From NCBI GenBank assembly GCA_029060025.1, contig JAIDUV010000027.1, positions 1-64,000 on the forward strand: a stretch of 64,000 bases of DNA, read 5' to 3'. How positions within the stretch are numbered: position 1 is the stretch's first letter; the number at the start of each line of letters is the position of its first letter. Below, piece by piece: positions 24,619 to 33,541 of this stretch. The notes beneath the pieces were generated by a model that was not told the origin of the DNA, ran no database searches, and worked only from the letters and a program-made list of their open reading frames with translations. Made by a program: the position numbers and the translations under genes. The DNA is from Clostridia bacterium. Lineage in GTDB: Bacteria > Bacillota > Clostridia > Christensenellales > UBA3700.

Positions 24619-27618
24619 ATGTTAGAATTAAAAAATCTCACAAGGACGTATAAGCCCAAGAAAGGAGTGCCTGTGCAGGCGCTTAAGAACGTATCTTTGT
24701 CTTTTGAAGACAAAGGTATGGTCTTTGTACTTGGTAAGTCTGGCAGCGGTAAGTCCACGCTTCTAAACCTCATAGGCGGACTGGACTTTGCAGACAGCGG
24801 AGAGATAATTATAGATGGCAAGTCGTCTAAGGACTTTAAGGAGAAAGACTACGATTCATATCGTAATACATATATAGGCTTTGTATTCCAAGAGTACAAT
24901 ATACTCAATGAATTTACAGTGGGAGAGAATATAACTCTAGCCCTAGAACTTCAAAGCCAAAAGGGAGATACAGGAAGATTAGAGGAGATACTCAAAGAAG
25001 TAGACCTAGAGGGATATGGGGACAGAAAGCCCAATGAGTTGTCCGGCGGACAAAAGCAGAGAGTTGCAATAGCCCGGGCAATAATAAAGAACCCAAAGAT
25101 AGTGATGGCAGACGAGCCAACAGGGGCGTTGGACAGTGAGATAGGCAAGGCAATATTTGATACATTGAAGAGACTGTCTCAAGATAGATTGGTGATAGTG
25201 GTATCACACGACAGAGAGTTTGCGGAGGAATACGGAGACAGGATAATAGAACTTGCCGACGGCGAGGTGATAAGTGACGAGACAAAGGTAAAAGCGCAAG
25301 GAGAAAGAGACGCAGAAACCAATAACCTTGAAAGCGTTGCAGGAGACACCGCGCCGTCGTCGGGATTAAAGAAATCTCGACTGCCATATAAGCGCGCGCT
25401 TGCAATGGGCGCCAAGAGTATGCGCACAAAGCCTATTAGGCTTGCAATAACAATTGTTTTGTGTATTATTAGTTTTGCATTTTTCGGACTTGCTGATACA
25501 ATAGCGTCTTATAATACAAACAAGGCTACGGTAAATTCCATTATGGCAAACGATTACGACACGTTGGCAATTACGTCGGGCGTCGGAGCGTTGAGCAAAG
25601 ATATTGAATATCTCAAGGATGTGACAGGGATTGAGTTTAATGGCGTTGCTTCTTTTAGTGACGGCGGGCAAAGTTTGCCGGTTGTTTATAATAAAAGAGT
25701 CAAGGGCAGCAGCGGCTTAGACGTTTATTACAACTTGTCTTTACAAGGATACTTGCCTGCGGAAAAAATCATAGACGGCAAGAAATACAAACTTATTGCG
25801 GGAGAGATGCCAAAGGCAGATTATGAGATAGTTGTCAGCAAGTATATATATGAGCAGTTTGCGCTTGGCGGAATACGTCTCACTGACGGCGAAGAGATAA
25901 TATACGTGGAGCCTGAAGAAATTTCAGCGCTTGAAGACTTTGTCAATAAAGCATATGTTCAGTTGGAAACCCCAGAAGGCGGCATTGCGTGGAAGGTCGT
26001 CGGCGTTGTCGATACGCTTGAAGACCCTCAAGGACGGTATGCTTCGCTTAAGCCAAACGCCAAACGCAAAGGTATGACTGCCGAGCAGTATGAAATCTTG
26101 GCGGCAGAATGTAGCAATTATTTCAATTTCTCATATCACTCCATAGGCTTTGTTACGCAAAAAGTATACGACGAAATACGCGCTTTGCGTTGCGATACTT
26201 CGCTTAAGGGAGTGTCCGCAAAGGGAAGTTTTACGTTGAATAATTCAGAGAAGAGTTACACGACTTCGTTTAAGAACGTATGCGACGACTCTTGTCTTAA
26301 AGATTTGGAAGTTGAGTGGATAGACGGCAAGCCTCGCAGCGCGCTTGATGACGACGAGTTTGTAATCGGCTCAAATATGTTGGCGGCAATAGGCAAGGAC
26401 GTGTCGGATTATACGCAAGTTGATTATAATGAAAAATTTTTTGACGGACTTGTTGATTTTTCTCATTTTAACTTTACTTTGTCTTCGCTCAAAGATTTTG
26501 GCGGACTATATATAGGTTGTTGCCAATATGCGGAAAGCGCCGACGAAACCCAAATCAAAGTATTTCAAGATTTTATCAACTCATTGGGTAGCGAAAAGGA
26601 CGAAGAAACAAGACAAATGATACGCGCCCTTGCAATAAGAAAATGCCTTGACGGTTTGCCAAATTTGAAAGAAGATTATCAAATTGATCCGTATGAAGAA
26701 GAGTTTAGCCAATTGCAATGGAGAATGTTCTATGCGGGATATCTAATGGTAGAACAAATGAATTTTTACGACTTTATCCAGTCGATTGACGGCGGATACG
26801 TCACCAACGTTGCAGGCGGATTGTGCGGAAAAGAAATCAAAGAGCAAGTGGGCTTGGAGTTGTACAACAAATATTTGCTCAAAGAAATCAATAGCAAGAC
26901 TTATGATGGGTTTAAGGTTGAATTTTATTACGGCAATGAGTTTGGTTTGAATGACGCGCCTAAGATAGTCGGAGTGTATAAGGACGTCGATTCGTCTAAG
27001 ACGGATAAGTATTTGATAAATAATCTCGTATTTGAAAAGGCGCAAAAAGCGTTGAATCCAGAGTATGCTTTCTTGATTGCGCCAATGACAAAGGATAAGC
27101 AAACAGTTCAAAAATTGGTGGATATGAATTACGCAAAAGACGGCAATGGGGCGTATGTTATGCAAAATTCCGTTATGCTGGCAATGCAACTTAAAGGCAG
27201 TACCTTTGCATCTCTCGGCAATGTTTTCCTTTACGTGGGATTGGCTTTGGCTGTCTTTTCAATAGTGCTTATGAGCAACTATATTACGGCGGCTGTGTCT
27301 TCGCAAAAAAGACAGATAGGTATTCTAAGAGCCTTGGGCGCAAGAAGCGCAGATATCTTTGCAATCTTTTCAAGTGAGAGTATTATTATCGCAGTCGTCA
27401 ATTTTGTGTTGGCAACTGTCTCGGCATTTGTTGCCAGCATTGCTATAAACGCGCAGGTGGCAAGTGGCTTTGGACTGCAAATTACGTTTATGCTTTTTGG
27501 TATACGTCAAATTGCGTTAATACTTGCTTTGAGCGTGGGAGTATCTCTTTTTGCAAGCGTCGTTTCGATATACGCAATTTCAAAACGCAAGCCAGTAGAT
27601 TGTATTTTGGATAAGTAA
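24619..27618 (+). CDS. ABC transporter, fused ATPase + FtsX-like permease (copy 3)
   Basis: ATPase half near-identical to copies 1 and 2; divergence begins at about 25415. Confidence 0.92.
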   Translation: MLELKNLTRTYKPKKGVPVQALKNVSLSFEDKGMVFVLGKSGSGKSTLLNLIGGLDFADSGEIIIDGKSSKDFKEKDYDSYRNTYIGFVFQEYNILNEFTVGENITLALELQSQKGDTGRLEEILKEVDLEGYGDRKPNELSGGQKQRVAIARAIIKNPKIVMADEPTGALDSEIGKAIFDTLKRLSQDRLVIVVSHDREFAEEYGDRIIELADGEVISDETKVKAQGERDAETNNLESVAGDTAPSSGLKKSRLPYKRALAMGAKSMRTKPIRLAITIVLCIISFAFFGLADTIASYNTNKATVNSIMANDYDTLAITSGVGALSKDIEYLKDVTGIEFNGVASFSDGGQSLPVVYNKRVKGSSGLDVYYNLSLQGYLPAEKIIDGKKYKLIAGEMPKADYEIVVSKYIYEQFALGGIRLTDGEEIIYVEPEEISALEDFVNKAYVQLETPEGGIAWKVVGVVDTLEDPQGRYASLKPNAKRKGMTAEQYEILAAECSNYFNFSYHSIGFVTQKVYDEIRALRCDTSLKGVSAKGSFTLNNSEKSYTTSFKNVCDDSCLKDLEVEWIDGKPRSALDDDEFVIGSNMLAAIGKDVSDYTQVDYNEKFFDGLVDFSHFNFTLSSLKDFGGLYIGCCQYAESADETQIKVFQDFINSLGSEKDEETRQMIRALAIRKCLDGLPNLKEDYQIDPYEEEFSQLQWRMFYAGYLMVEQMNFYDFIQSIDGGYVTNVAGGLCGKEIKEQVGLELYNKYLLKEINSKTYDGFKVEFYYGNEFGLNDAPKIVGVYKDVDSSKTDKYLINNLVFEKAQKALNPEYAFLIAPMTKDKQTVQKLVDMNYAKDGNGAYVMQNSVMLAMQLKGSTFASLGNVFLYVGLALAVFSIVLMSNYITAAVSSQKRQIGILRALGARSADIFAIFSSESIIIAVVNFVLATVSAFVASIAINAQVASGFGLQITFMLFGIRQIALILALSVGVSLFASVVSIYAISKRKPVDCILDK

Positions 27619-27705
27619 GATGTTTTGCGATTGCGAAAAGTTGAAAAAATGGACTTACAATATATATTTCTCAAAAAATATATTAAAAGCGCGGAAATTG
27701 TTTCA

Positions 27706-27746
27706 ATGTCAACAAAAGTTGACAAGATGTAAACAAAACTTACTTG
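27706..27746. repeat. Two further copies of the 21-bp repeat
   Basis: ATGTCAACAAAAGTTGACAAG ATGTAAACAAAACTTACTTG, matching the units at 13297. Confidence 0.7.
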
Positions 27747-27860
27747 TATTTGTATAAGTTTTGCATTAAAATAAGATTGTAAACAACGACATAGTTGTGA
27801 CTCAATTTTATGTAGGCTAAAATCATTGTTAGGATATACGGCACGTATATCTGACACAGA

Positions 27861-27892
27861 AAACACACCGCTGAAAGGCGGTGTGTTTTCTT
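27861..27892. terminator. Hairpin terminator
   Basis: aaacacaccgctgaaaggcggtgtgttttc. Confidence 0.7.
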
Positions 27893-27976
27893 GTTGAGTT
27901 AAGTATACATAATTATAATTTTGTGCATTCCGTTAATAATTTAAGTAATTTAATTTTCAATAAGGAAAGAAGACAG

Positions 27977-28582
27977 ATGAATCGCATACCTAAGCATATA
28001 GGAATTATACCCGACGGCAACAGACGTTGGGCAACGCAACGCGGCTTGAATAAAGAAGAGGGATATGAGTACGGTTTGCCGCCCGGAGTGAGACTGTTGC
28101 GCTACGCAAGACAAAAGGGCGTCAAAGAATTGACTTATTACGGCTTTACCGTCGACAACTGCAAGCGCCCTAAAGAACAAGTGACCGCCTTTGCCGACGC
28201 TTGTCTCAAAGCAGTAAAAATGATAGAGAATGAAGGAGTGTGTTTGCGTGTGGTGGGTAATACCAAATCGCCTTGCTTTCCTGCGCAATTACTGGAGTAT
28301 ACTGTCAGTAAGCCTTGTGACGAAGACGTTATGAGAGTTAACTTTTTGGTCAATTACGGCTGGGAATGGGATATGAAAAATAATTGGGAGTCTCGCGATA
28401 TTCCGCGAATAGATTTGGTGATTCGTTGGGGCGGAATGCGTAGGCTGTCGGGTTTTCTTCCGTTGCAGACTGTGTATTCGGATTTTTATATAGTGGACGA
28501 TCTGTGGCCTGAGTTCAAAGAAGAACATCTTGACGATGCGCTTGAGTGGTATTCGCGCCAGGACGTGACTTTGGGCGGTTAA
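27977..28582 (+). CDS. Short UppS-family (cis-prenyltransferase-like) protein
   Basis: HIGIIPDGNRRWA motif; DLVIRWGGMRRLSGFLPLQTVYSDFYIVDDLWPEF. Start trimmed to MNRIPKH after RBS. Confidence 0.82.
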   Translation: MNRIPKHIGIIPDGNRRWATQRGLNKEEGYEYGLPPGVRLLRYARQKGVKELTYYGFTVDNCKRPKEQVTAFADACLKAVKMIENEGVCLRVVGNTKSPCFPAQLLEYTVSKPCDEDVMRVNFLVNYGWEWDMKNNWESRDIPRIDLVIRWGGMRRLSGFLPLQTVYSDFYIVDDLWPEFKEEHLDDALEWYSRQDVTLGG

Positions 28583-28623
28583 AACTGCTTGCCAAGAGAG
28601 TATTTATAAACTATAATATCACT

Positions 28624-29481
28624 ATGAAATATGCAGTGATAGACATAGGATCAAATTCAGTAAGACTTATGGTCAGCGAGGACCTTGAGCGAATATATAA
28701 AAAGATCAATACTACAAGGCTTGGACTGGGACTTGCTTTGACAGGACGGTTGGATAGCGCCAGAATGGCGGAGACTGCGGACGCTGTGGAGAATTACGTG
28801 CGAGAGGCAAAAGAAGAGCAGTGCGCAGAGATTTTTGTATTTGCTACAGAAGCCGTGAGGAGCGCTGCCAACAGAGAAGAGTTTGTCGCGCTTTTGGCAG
28901 ATAGGGGCATTGAAGTCAAAGTGATTGCAAGCGAGGACGAAGCAAGATTGGGATTTGCGGGAGCATATACCGATGGGGTGTGTTGCGTGCTAGATATTGG
29001 CGGAGGAAGCGCAGAACTTGCCGTGGGTGATAGCAGCGGACTGTTTTATGCAAAAAGCCTGCCGATAGGTCTTATGAGAATATATGACAGATGTCAAGAA
29101 AACATAGAGGCAATTGACGCGTACGTCGCAGATACCATACGGCAGTACGGAGAAGTGCCTAATTTTGATAATATGCTGGCAATAGGCGGGACTGCGACGA
29201 CTTTTGTAGCCATAAAAGAAAAAATGAAAAAGTACGATGCCGATATCGTCGACGGATATGTGTTGACAAAACGCGATATTGACGAAATGACAGAACAAAT
29301 ACGTTCGATTGATATGCAGAGCAGGTTGCTCTTGCCGGGGCTGGAGTCTAAGCGCGCCAACGTCATTGTTGGCGGGGGCAGACTTCTGTCGGCAATTATG
29401 GGTATGCTCGGCAGAGAAAGTCTTGTTGTCAGAGAAAGTGATAATCAAGAGGGATTTTTGAAGGTGTTTGGCAAGAAGTGA
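28624..29481 (+). CDS. Ppx/GppA family phosphatase
   Basis: MKYAVIDIGSNSVRLMV, ATEAVRSAANREEF, DIGGGSAELAV, IGGTATT. Confidence 0.9.
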   Translation: MKYAVIDIGSNSVRLMVSEDLERIYKKINTTRLGLGLALTGRLDSARMAETADAVENYVREAKEEQCAEIFVFATEAVRSAANREEFVALLADRGIEVKVIASEDEARLGFAGAYTDGVCCVLDIGGGSAELAVGDSSGLFYAKSLPIGLMRIYDRCQENIEAIDAYVADTIRQYGEVPNFDNMLAIGGTATTFVAIKEKMKKYDADIVDGYVLTKRDIDEMTEQIRSIDMQSRLLLPGLESKRANVIVGGGRLLSAIMGMLGRESLVVRESDNQEGFLKVFGKK

Positions 29482-29620
29482 GGTGTCGCAAGTTTGCACG
29501 GCAGTAATGCTTCCTATACATCTTCAAACTCACTTGACGTACATCAAGTTTGGCTTAAAGCGAGGCAAGGCAAAACTAAAATGCGTCTTTTCCGCCAATA
29601 TAGCCTTTGGCTCACGTCGA

Positions 29621-29709
29621 CGTACAGCAAGTACGACGACGCTCACCAAAGACAATCTTGACAAAAAATCCGCTATTTTATTCTTTGCCTATCTCACTTC
29701 TCGCCAAAC
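29621..29709. repeat. Dispersed intergenic repeat (family 2)
   Basis: cagcaagtacgacgacgctcaccaaagacaatcttgacaaaaaatccgc... resembles 50236-50331. Confidence 0.55.
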
Positions 29710-29722
29710 GAAAGCGTAATTA

Positions 29723-29757
29723 AAATGACGTTTCGAGCGAAGTCGAGAAATCTCAAC
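29723..29757. repeat. Palindromic element fragment (family 1)
   Basis: aaatgacgtttcgagcgaagtcgagaaatctcaac. Confidence 0.55.
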
Positions 29758-29831
29758 AGTATTTTATGAAGTGGATAAAACACTGACACTATTCTATACA
29801 AAAAGAATTTTTTAAAATATTTAAAAAACTC

Positions 29832-29860
29832 TTGACAAAAGTATTTTTTTCATATATTAT
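29832..29860 (+). promoter_or_regulatory. Sigma-A-type promoter upstream of the Met tRNAs
   Basis: TTGACA - 17 nt - TATTAT. Confidence 0.6.
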
Positions 29861-29889
29861 TGTAAAGCATTGACAAAATGTTTTAATAT

Positions 29890-29964
<75 letters not shown>

Positions 29965-29969
29965 TTATC

Positions 29970-30047
29970 GCCGGTGTAGCTTAGTTGGTCTATAGCGGTC
30001 GGTTCATACCCGACAGGTCATTGGTTCAAATCCGATCACCGGTACCA
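29970..30047 (+). tRNA. tRNA-Met (CAT; elongator or Ile2 not resolved)
   Basis: Complete cloverleaf gccggtg...caccggt-acca, anticodon loop ttCATac. Confidence 0.88.
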
Positions 30048-30050
30048 AAA

Positions 30051-30083
30051 AAATACAAACTCCGATTGGAGTTTGTATTTTTT
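30051..30083 (+). terminator. Rho-independent terminator after the tRNAs
   Basis: aaatacaaactccgattggagtttgtatttttt. Confidence 0.85.
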
Positions 30084-30111
30084 ACTGCTACTTATTACAT
30101 TTTCGCTAAAT

Positions 30112-32070
30112 TTAAGAGTTGGTTTCAATCGGTTTACTCTTCTTTGCCATAGCCGCGTCATAATTCTTATTGACTCTCATAGCATTGAGAATTGCAACGA
30201 TTGCTACGCCTACGTCACCTATGACGGCAAGCCACATACCTGTTATGCCCAAGGCGGAGAGGAGCATTATCAACAACTTTACCGCAAGAGATATTACTAT
30301 ATTTTGCATTACGACTGCCATTGTCTTTTTGGCAATGCGTTTTGCTGTTGCTATGCCGCGCAGATCGTCTTGCATAAGCACTATGTCAGACGCTTCTATT
30401 GCCGCGTCACTTCCTACGCCGCCCATTGCGATACCTATGTCAGAGCGCATAAGCACTGGAGCGTCGTTGATACCGTCACCTACAAAGCAAAGTACGTCGT
30501 CTTTCTTTTTGTCCGCAAGCATTTTTTCTACGTTTTCTACTTTGTTTTGCGGCAGTAGGGAGGCTTTGTAACTCGTCAAGTTGAGTGCTTGCGCTACGCT
30601 TTGGGCAATTACTTCATTGTCACCGGTAAGCATAACGGTATTGCAATTCATATCGTTGAGCGCTGATATGACAGACTTAGCCTCGGTTTTTATTTCGTCA
30701 CTTATCAGCAAAGAACCGACATATTTGTCACCTCGCGCTACGTATACGACGGTGCCTATGCCTTTGTGCGGCGTATACGCTACGTTGTGGTCGTTCATCA
30801 ACTTTTCGTTGCCGCAATATATAATATCGCCGTCTTTTGTTGCGATTATGCCTTGACCTGCCACGTTTGTGAGAGCATAGTCCTTTTGGACTTCCTTGCC
30901 ATAGCAGGCAATGATAGATTTTGCAATGGGGTGCGACGAGCCTTGTTCGGCTATTGCGGCAAGGCGCAAGACCTCTTCTGCGTTTTCTTGAGGACTTATT
31001 GCAGTGACGGCAAAGTTGCCTTTTGTAAGCGTGCCTGTCTTGTCGAATACAAACGCATTTGCCTTGCTCAATAGTTCAAGATAATTAGAGCCTTTGACAA
31101 GTATGCCGTGTCTTGAAGCGGCACCTATGCCGGCAAAGAAAGAGAGCGGTATTGACACGACGAGCGCGCAAGGGCAGGAAACTACCAAAAAACTCAGCGC
31201 TCGATATATCCAACTATACCAATCTTTCGTTACTATGCCGGGGATAATCGCAAGGATCAGCGCAGAGCATACGACTATGGGCGTATAATATTTTGCAAAC
31301 TTCGTGATAAAGTTTTCCGCCTTAGATTTGCGCGACGATGCGTTTTCTACAAGTTCCAATATCTTGGACACAGTGGAGTCGTAGAAGACTTTGCTTACCT
31401 TTACGTATATCTGAGACGTCATATTGACGCTGCCGCTAATTACCTCTTCGCCGACGTTTACTTCGCGCGGAATAGATTCGCCTGTCAAAGCCTTGGTATC
31501 TAAAGTCGATGTTCCTTTGACGATTACGCCGTCAAGCGGTATCTTTTCTCCCGGGTTGACGACTATTATATCACCTATCGCAACTTCTTCGGGGTCGACT
31601 TGCTCTGTGGTTTCGCCACGAATTAAGTTGGCGTAATCGGGACGAATGTCCATAAGCGCCGATATAGATTTGCGAGATTTACCGGTTGCGTAGCCTTGGA
31701 AAAACTCTCCCACCTGGTAGAATAGCAATACGGCGCAAGCCTCGTCAAAGCCCTCTATGTCCTTGCCCGCAACGCCAGTATATATGCCAAGCGCAAACGC
31801 GCCTAGCGTCGCAACTCCCATCAAAAAGTTTTCGTCAAGTATCTGACCGTGAGCAATGTTGCGCGCGGCTTTGAAAAGCACGTCGTAGCCTATTACTATA
31901 TAGATTGCAAAATATAGGCAAAAGGGAAGAAGCCAGCCAAGTTTGCTTCCGCTCACTCCTGCCAAGTCCACAGTCTTATCGACGATAAGCACAGTTAAAA
32001 ACGCAACAAGAGCAATGAGTATTCTTGTCAAGTTCTTTTTTTGTTTTCTGCTCAGATTTATCTTTTTCAT
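30112..32070 (-). CDS. P1B-type heavy-metal (Zn/Cd/Pb-like) ATPase without N-terminal HMA
   Basis: SCPCALVVSIP, DKTGTLTKG, MLTGDNEV, GDGINDAPVL. Start trimmed to MKKINL. Confidence 0.92.
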   Translation of the reverse strand: MKKINLSRKQKKNLTRILIALVAFLTVLIVDKTVDLAGVSGSKLGWLLPFCLYFAIYIVIGYDVLFKAARNIAHGQILDENFLMGVATLGAFALGIYTGVAGKDIEGFDEACAVLLFYQVGEFFQGYATGKSRKSISALMDIRPDYANLIRGETTEQVDPEEVAIGDIIVVNPGEKIPLDGVIVKGTSTLDTKALTGESIPREVNVGEEVISGSVNMTSQIYVKVSKVFYDSTVSKILELVENASSRKSKAENFITKFAKYYTPIVVCSALILAIIPGIVTKDWYSWIYRALSFLVVSCPCALVVSIPLSFFAGIGAASRHGILVKGSNYLELLSKANAFVFDKTGTLTKGNFAVTAISPQENAEEVLRLAAIAEQGSSHPIAKSIIACYGKEVQKDYALTNVAGQGIIATKDGDIIYCGNEKLMNDHNVAYTPHKGIGTVVYVARGDKYVGSLLISDEIKTEAKSVISALNDMNCNTVMLTGDNEVIAQSVAQALNLTSYKASLLPQNKVENVEKMLADKKKDDVLCFVGDGINDAPVLMRSDIGIAMGGVGSDAAIEASDIVLMQDDLRGIATAKRIAKKTMAVVMQNIVISLAVKLLIMLLSALGITGMWLAVIGDVGVAIVAILNAMRVNKNYDAAMAKKSKPIETNS

Positions 32071-32125
32071 ATATGCGTCCTTATATATTATATTCAAATA
32101 TTTATATTGTCAAACAATTGCTTTG

Positions 32126-32141
32126 TTGAACAATTATTCAA
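32126..32141. promoter_or_regulatory. ArsR/SmtB-type operator palindrome 1
   Basis: TTGAACAATTATTCAA upstream of the P-type ATPase. Confidence 0.7.
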
Positions 32142-32222
32142 TTATGTGTCATAAAAAATAGGTGAAAATTTACCCATATTTAGGGGAGAGCGAAGTTTGC
32201 CCGCCCCTAAATGCAAGAGCCG

Positions 32223-32441
32223 TCAGCGAATAATTCTTGTATCAGGCTCGACTTTTTTGCAAACTTTTACGACTTCGTCCATAATTTCTTCAAATCTAGC
32301 GTCGTCGGCTTCTATCGTCATTTTTTGCGTCAAGAAGTTGACGTTGATTTGCGATACGCCGTCGATTTTTGCAATATTGCGCTCCATTTTGGCGGCGCAA
32401 TTTGCGCAGTCCAAGTCTTCGAGTTTAAAAATCTTTTTCAT
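32223..32441 (-). CDS. HMA-domain metal-binding protein
   Basis: FKLEDLDCANCAAKMERNIAKIDGV. Start trimmed to MKKIF. Confidence 0.88.
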   Translation of the reverse strand: MKKIFKLEDLDCANCAAKMERNIAKIDGVSQINVNFLTQKMTIEADDARFEEIMDEVVKVCKKVEPDTRIIR

Positions 32442-32497
32442 AAAACCTCCGTTTTGTTTTCTGCTGCTGCAGATGTATATATTTTTTATTTTTTCTA

Positions 32498-32513
32498 TTG
32501 AACAAGTATTCAA
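32498..32513. promoter_or_regulatory. ArsR/SmtB-type operator palindrome 2
   Basis: TTGAACAAGTATTCAA upstream of the HMA gene. Confidence 0.7.
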
Positions 32514-32547
32514 TCGTATTCTTAAAAAATAGGGGATATCCCTAATT

Positions 32548-32874
32548 TTATTCGTTGACGTGGCTAAGACCGCATTGCATTATTAAAGTCACGTGGTCGT
32601 CGTCTAAAGAATACTTGACCTCTTTGCCTTCTTTTACGCCTTTGACGAGTTTGATGTTGCGAAGTACTCGCAATTGGTGCGATACGGCTGATACGCTCAT
32701 ATCAAGTATCTCGGCAATTTCGCCTACGCATAAGTCGGCAACTTGCAGACAACTCAATATCTTTGCTCTCGTCGGATCTCCAAGCGCCTTGAAAAGTTCG
32801 GCTAAAGCGTAAGTGGTGTCTTCGCTTGGCAATTGCTCGCGTACTGAAGTCGTTTTATCTTTTTGCTCTTTCAT
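32548..32874 (-). CDS. ArsR/SmtB-family metal sensor (CzrA/ZiaR-like)
   Basis: DLCVGEIAEILDMSVSAVSHQLRVLRN; alpha-5 DDHVTLIMQCGLSHVNE (DxHx10HxxE). Confidence 0.92.
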   Translation of the reverse strand: MKEQKDKTTSVREQLPSEDTTYALAELFKALGDPTRAKILSCLQVADLCVGEIAEILDMSVSAVSHQLRVLRNIKLVKGVKEGKEVKYSLDDDHVTLIMQCGLSHVNE

Positions 32875-32889
32875 ATTTCCTCATTACAC

Positions 32890-32905
32890 TTGAATGGTTA
32901 TTCAA
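32890..32905. promoter_or_regulatory. ArsR/SmtB-type operator palindrome 3
   Basis: TTGAATGGTTATTCAA upstream of the regulator. Confidence 0.65.
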
Positions 32906-33080
32906 ATGTTCAATATTAGTATATTCTGCAATTTTGCTTTTGTCAATACTTTTTTGCAAATAATTTAAAATTATTGACAATGGGGCATCAAGTCACGTTT
33001 TAAAGCATTGTAAGTGTTGCAAAACTTTTGTGTATATGATAATATAATATAAAATAATTATGAAATTTTAGGTGTGAATT

Positions 33081-33515
33081 ATGATAAAGAGCAAATTTGC
33101 AATATATGCATTTCTTTTGATTATCATTATCTTATTTTCGGCAGTAGGGGCCGTGACTCTATACAAAAGTCAGAATAAATTAGACGGTTACGTCAAGACG
33201 AAAGCGGTGGTAGTTGATTACAAAGAAAAGATAGATTACGACGTTGACCGGGGTTATGAAAAGATGTACAGCGAAGTCGTGGAATATACCGTCGACGGAC
33301 AAAAGTATACCGCAAGCAATTCCGTATGGACAAACGCTCCTAAAGCAATAGGCAAAGAAATCGAGATCGCTTATGACCCAAATATGCCGTCTAGATGCGA
33401 ATTTGTCTCAAGCAGTTACTTTTTTCCAATGGTGTGCTTTGGTATTGCAGGCATAACGTTTCTTGTATTTATAGCCCAGATAATCACAGGAATAAAAGCC
33501 AAGAATAGATATTAA
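33081..33515 (+). CDS. DUF3592-like membrane protein
   Basis: Two TM helices flanking ...VVEYTVDGQKYTASNS...GKEIEIAYDPNMPSRCEF. Confidence 0.7.
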   Translation: MIKSKFAIYAFLLIIIILFSAVGAVTLYKSQNKLDGYVKTKAVVVDYKEKIDYDVDRGYEKMYSEVVEYTVDGQKYTASNSVWTNAPKAIGKEIEIAYDPNMPSRCEFVSSSYFFPMVCFGIAGITFLVFIAQIITGIKAKNRY

Positions 33516-33541
33516 CATATTTAACGAAGTGTGAGGGAGAT

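Noticed and set aside
18427-27618. Bacteriocin or lantibiotic cluster around the three ABC transporters
   Set aside because: No precursor peptide, modification enzyme or histidine kinase/response regulator visible nearby.
13297-27746. The 21-bp arrays as the two ends of an intact transposon
   Set aside because: Units are in the same orientation at both sites and no transposase is present between them; only remnant or regulatory sites are defensible.
29468-29719. 83-aa + strand ORF after ppx/gppA
   Set aside because: Lies in an intergenic repeat related to 50236-50331; no RBS or domain support.
30073-30558. Long + strand ORFs opposite the P-type ATPase
   Set aside because: Antisense to a clear P1B ATPase; His/Tyr/Cys-rich shadow translation.
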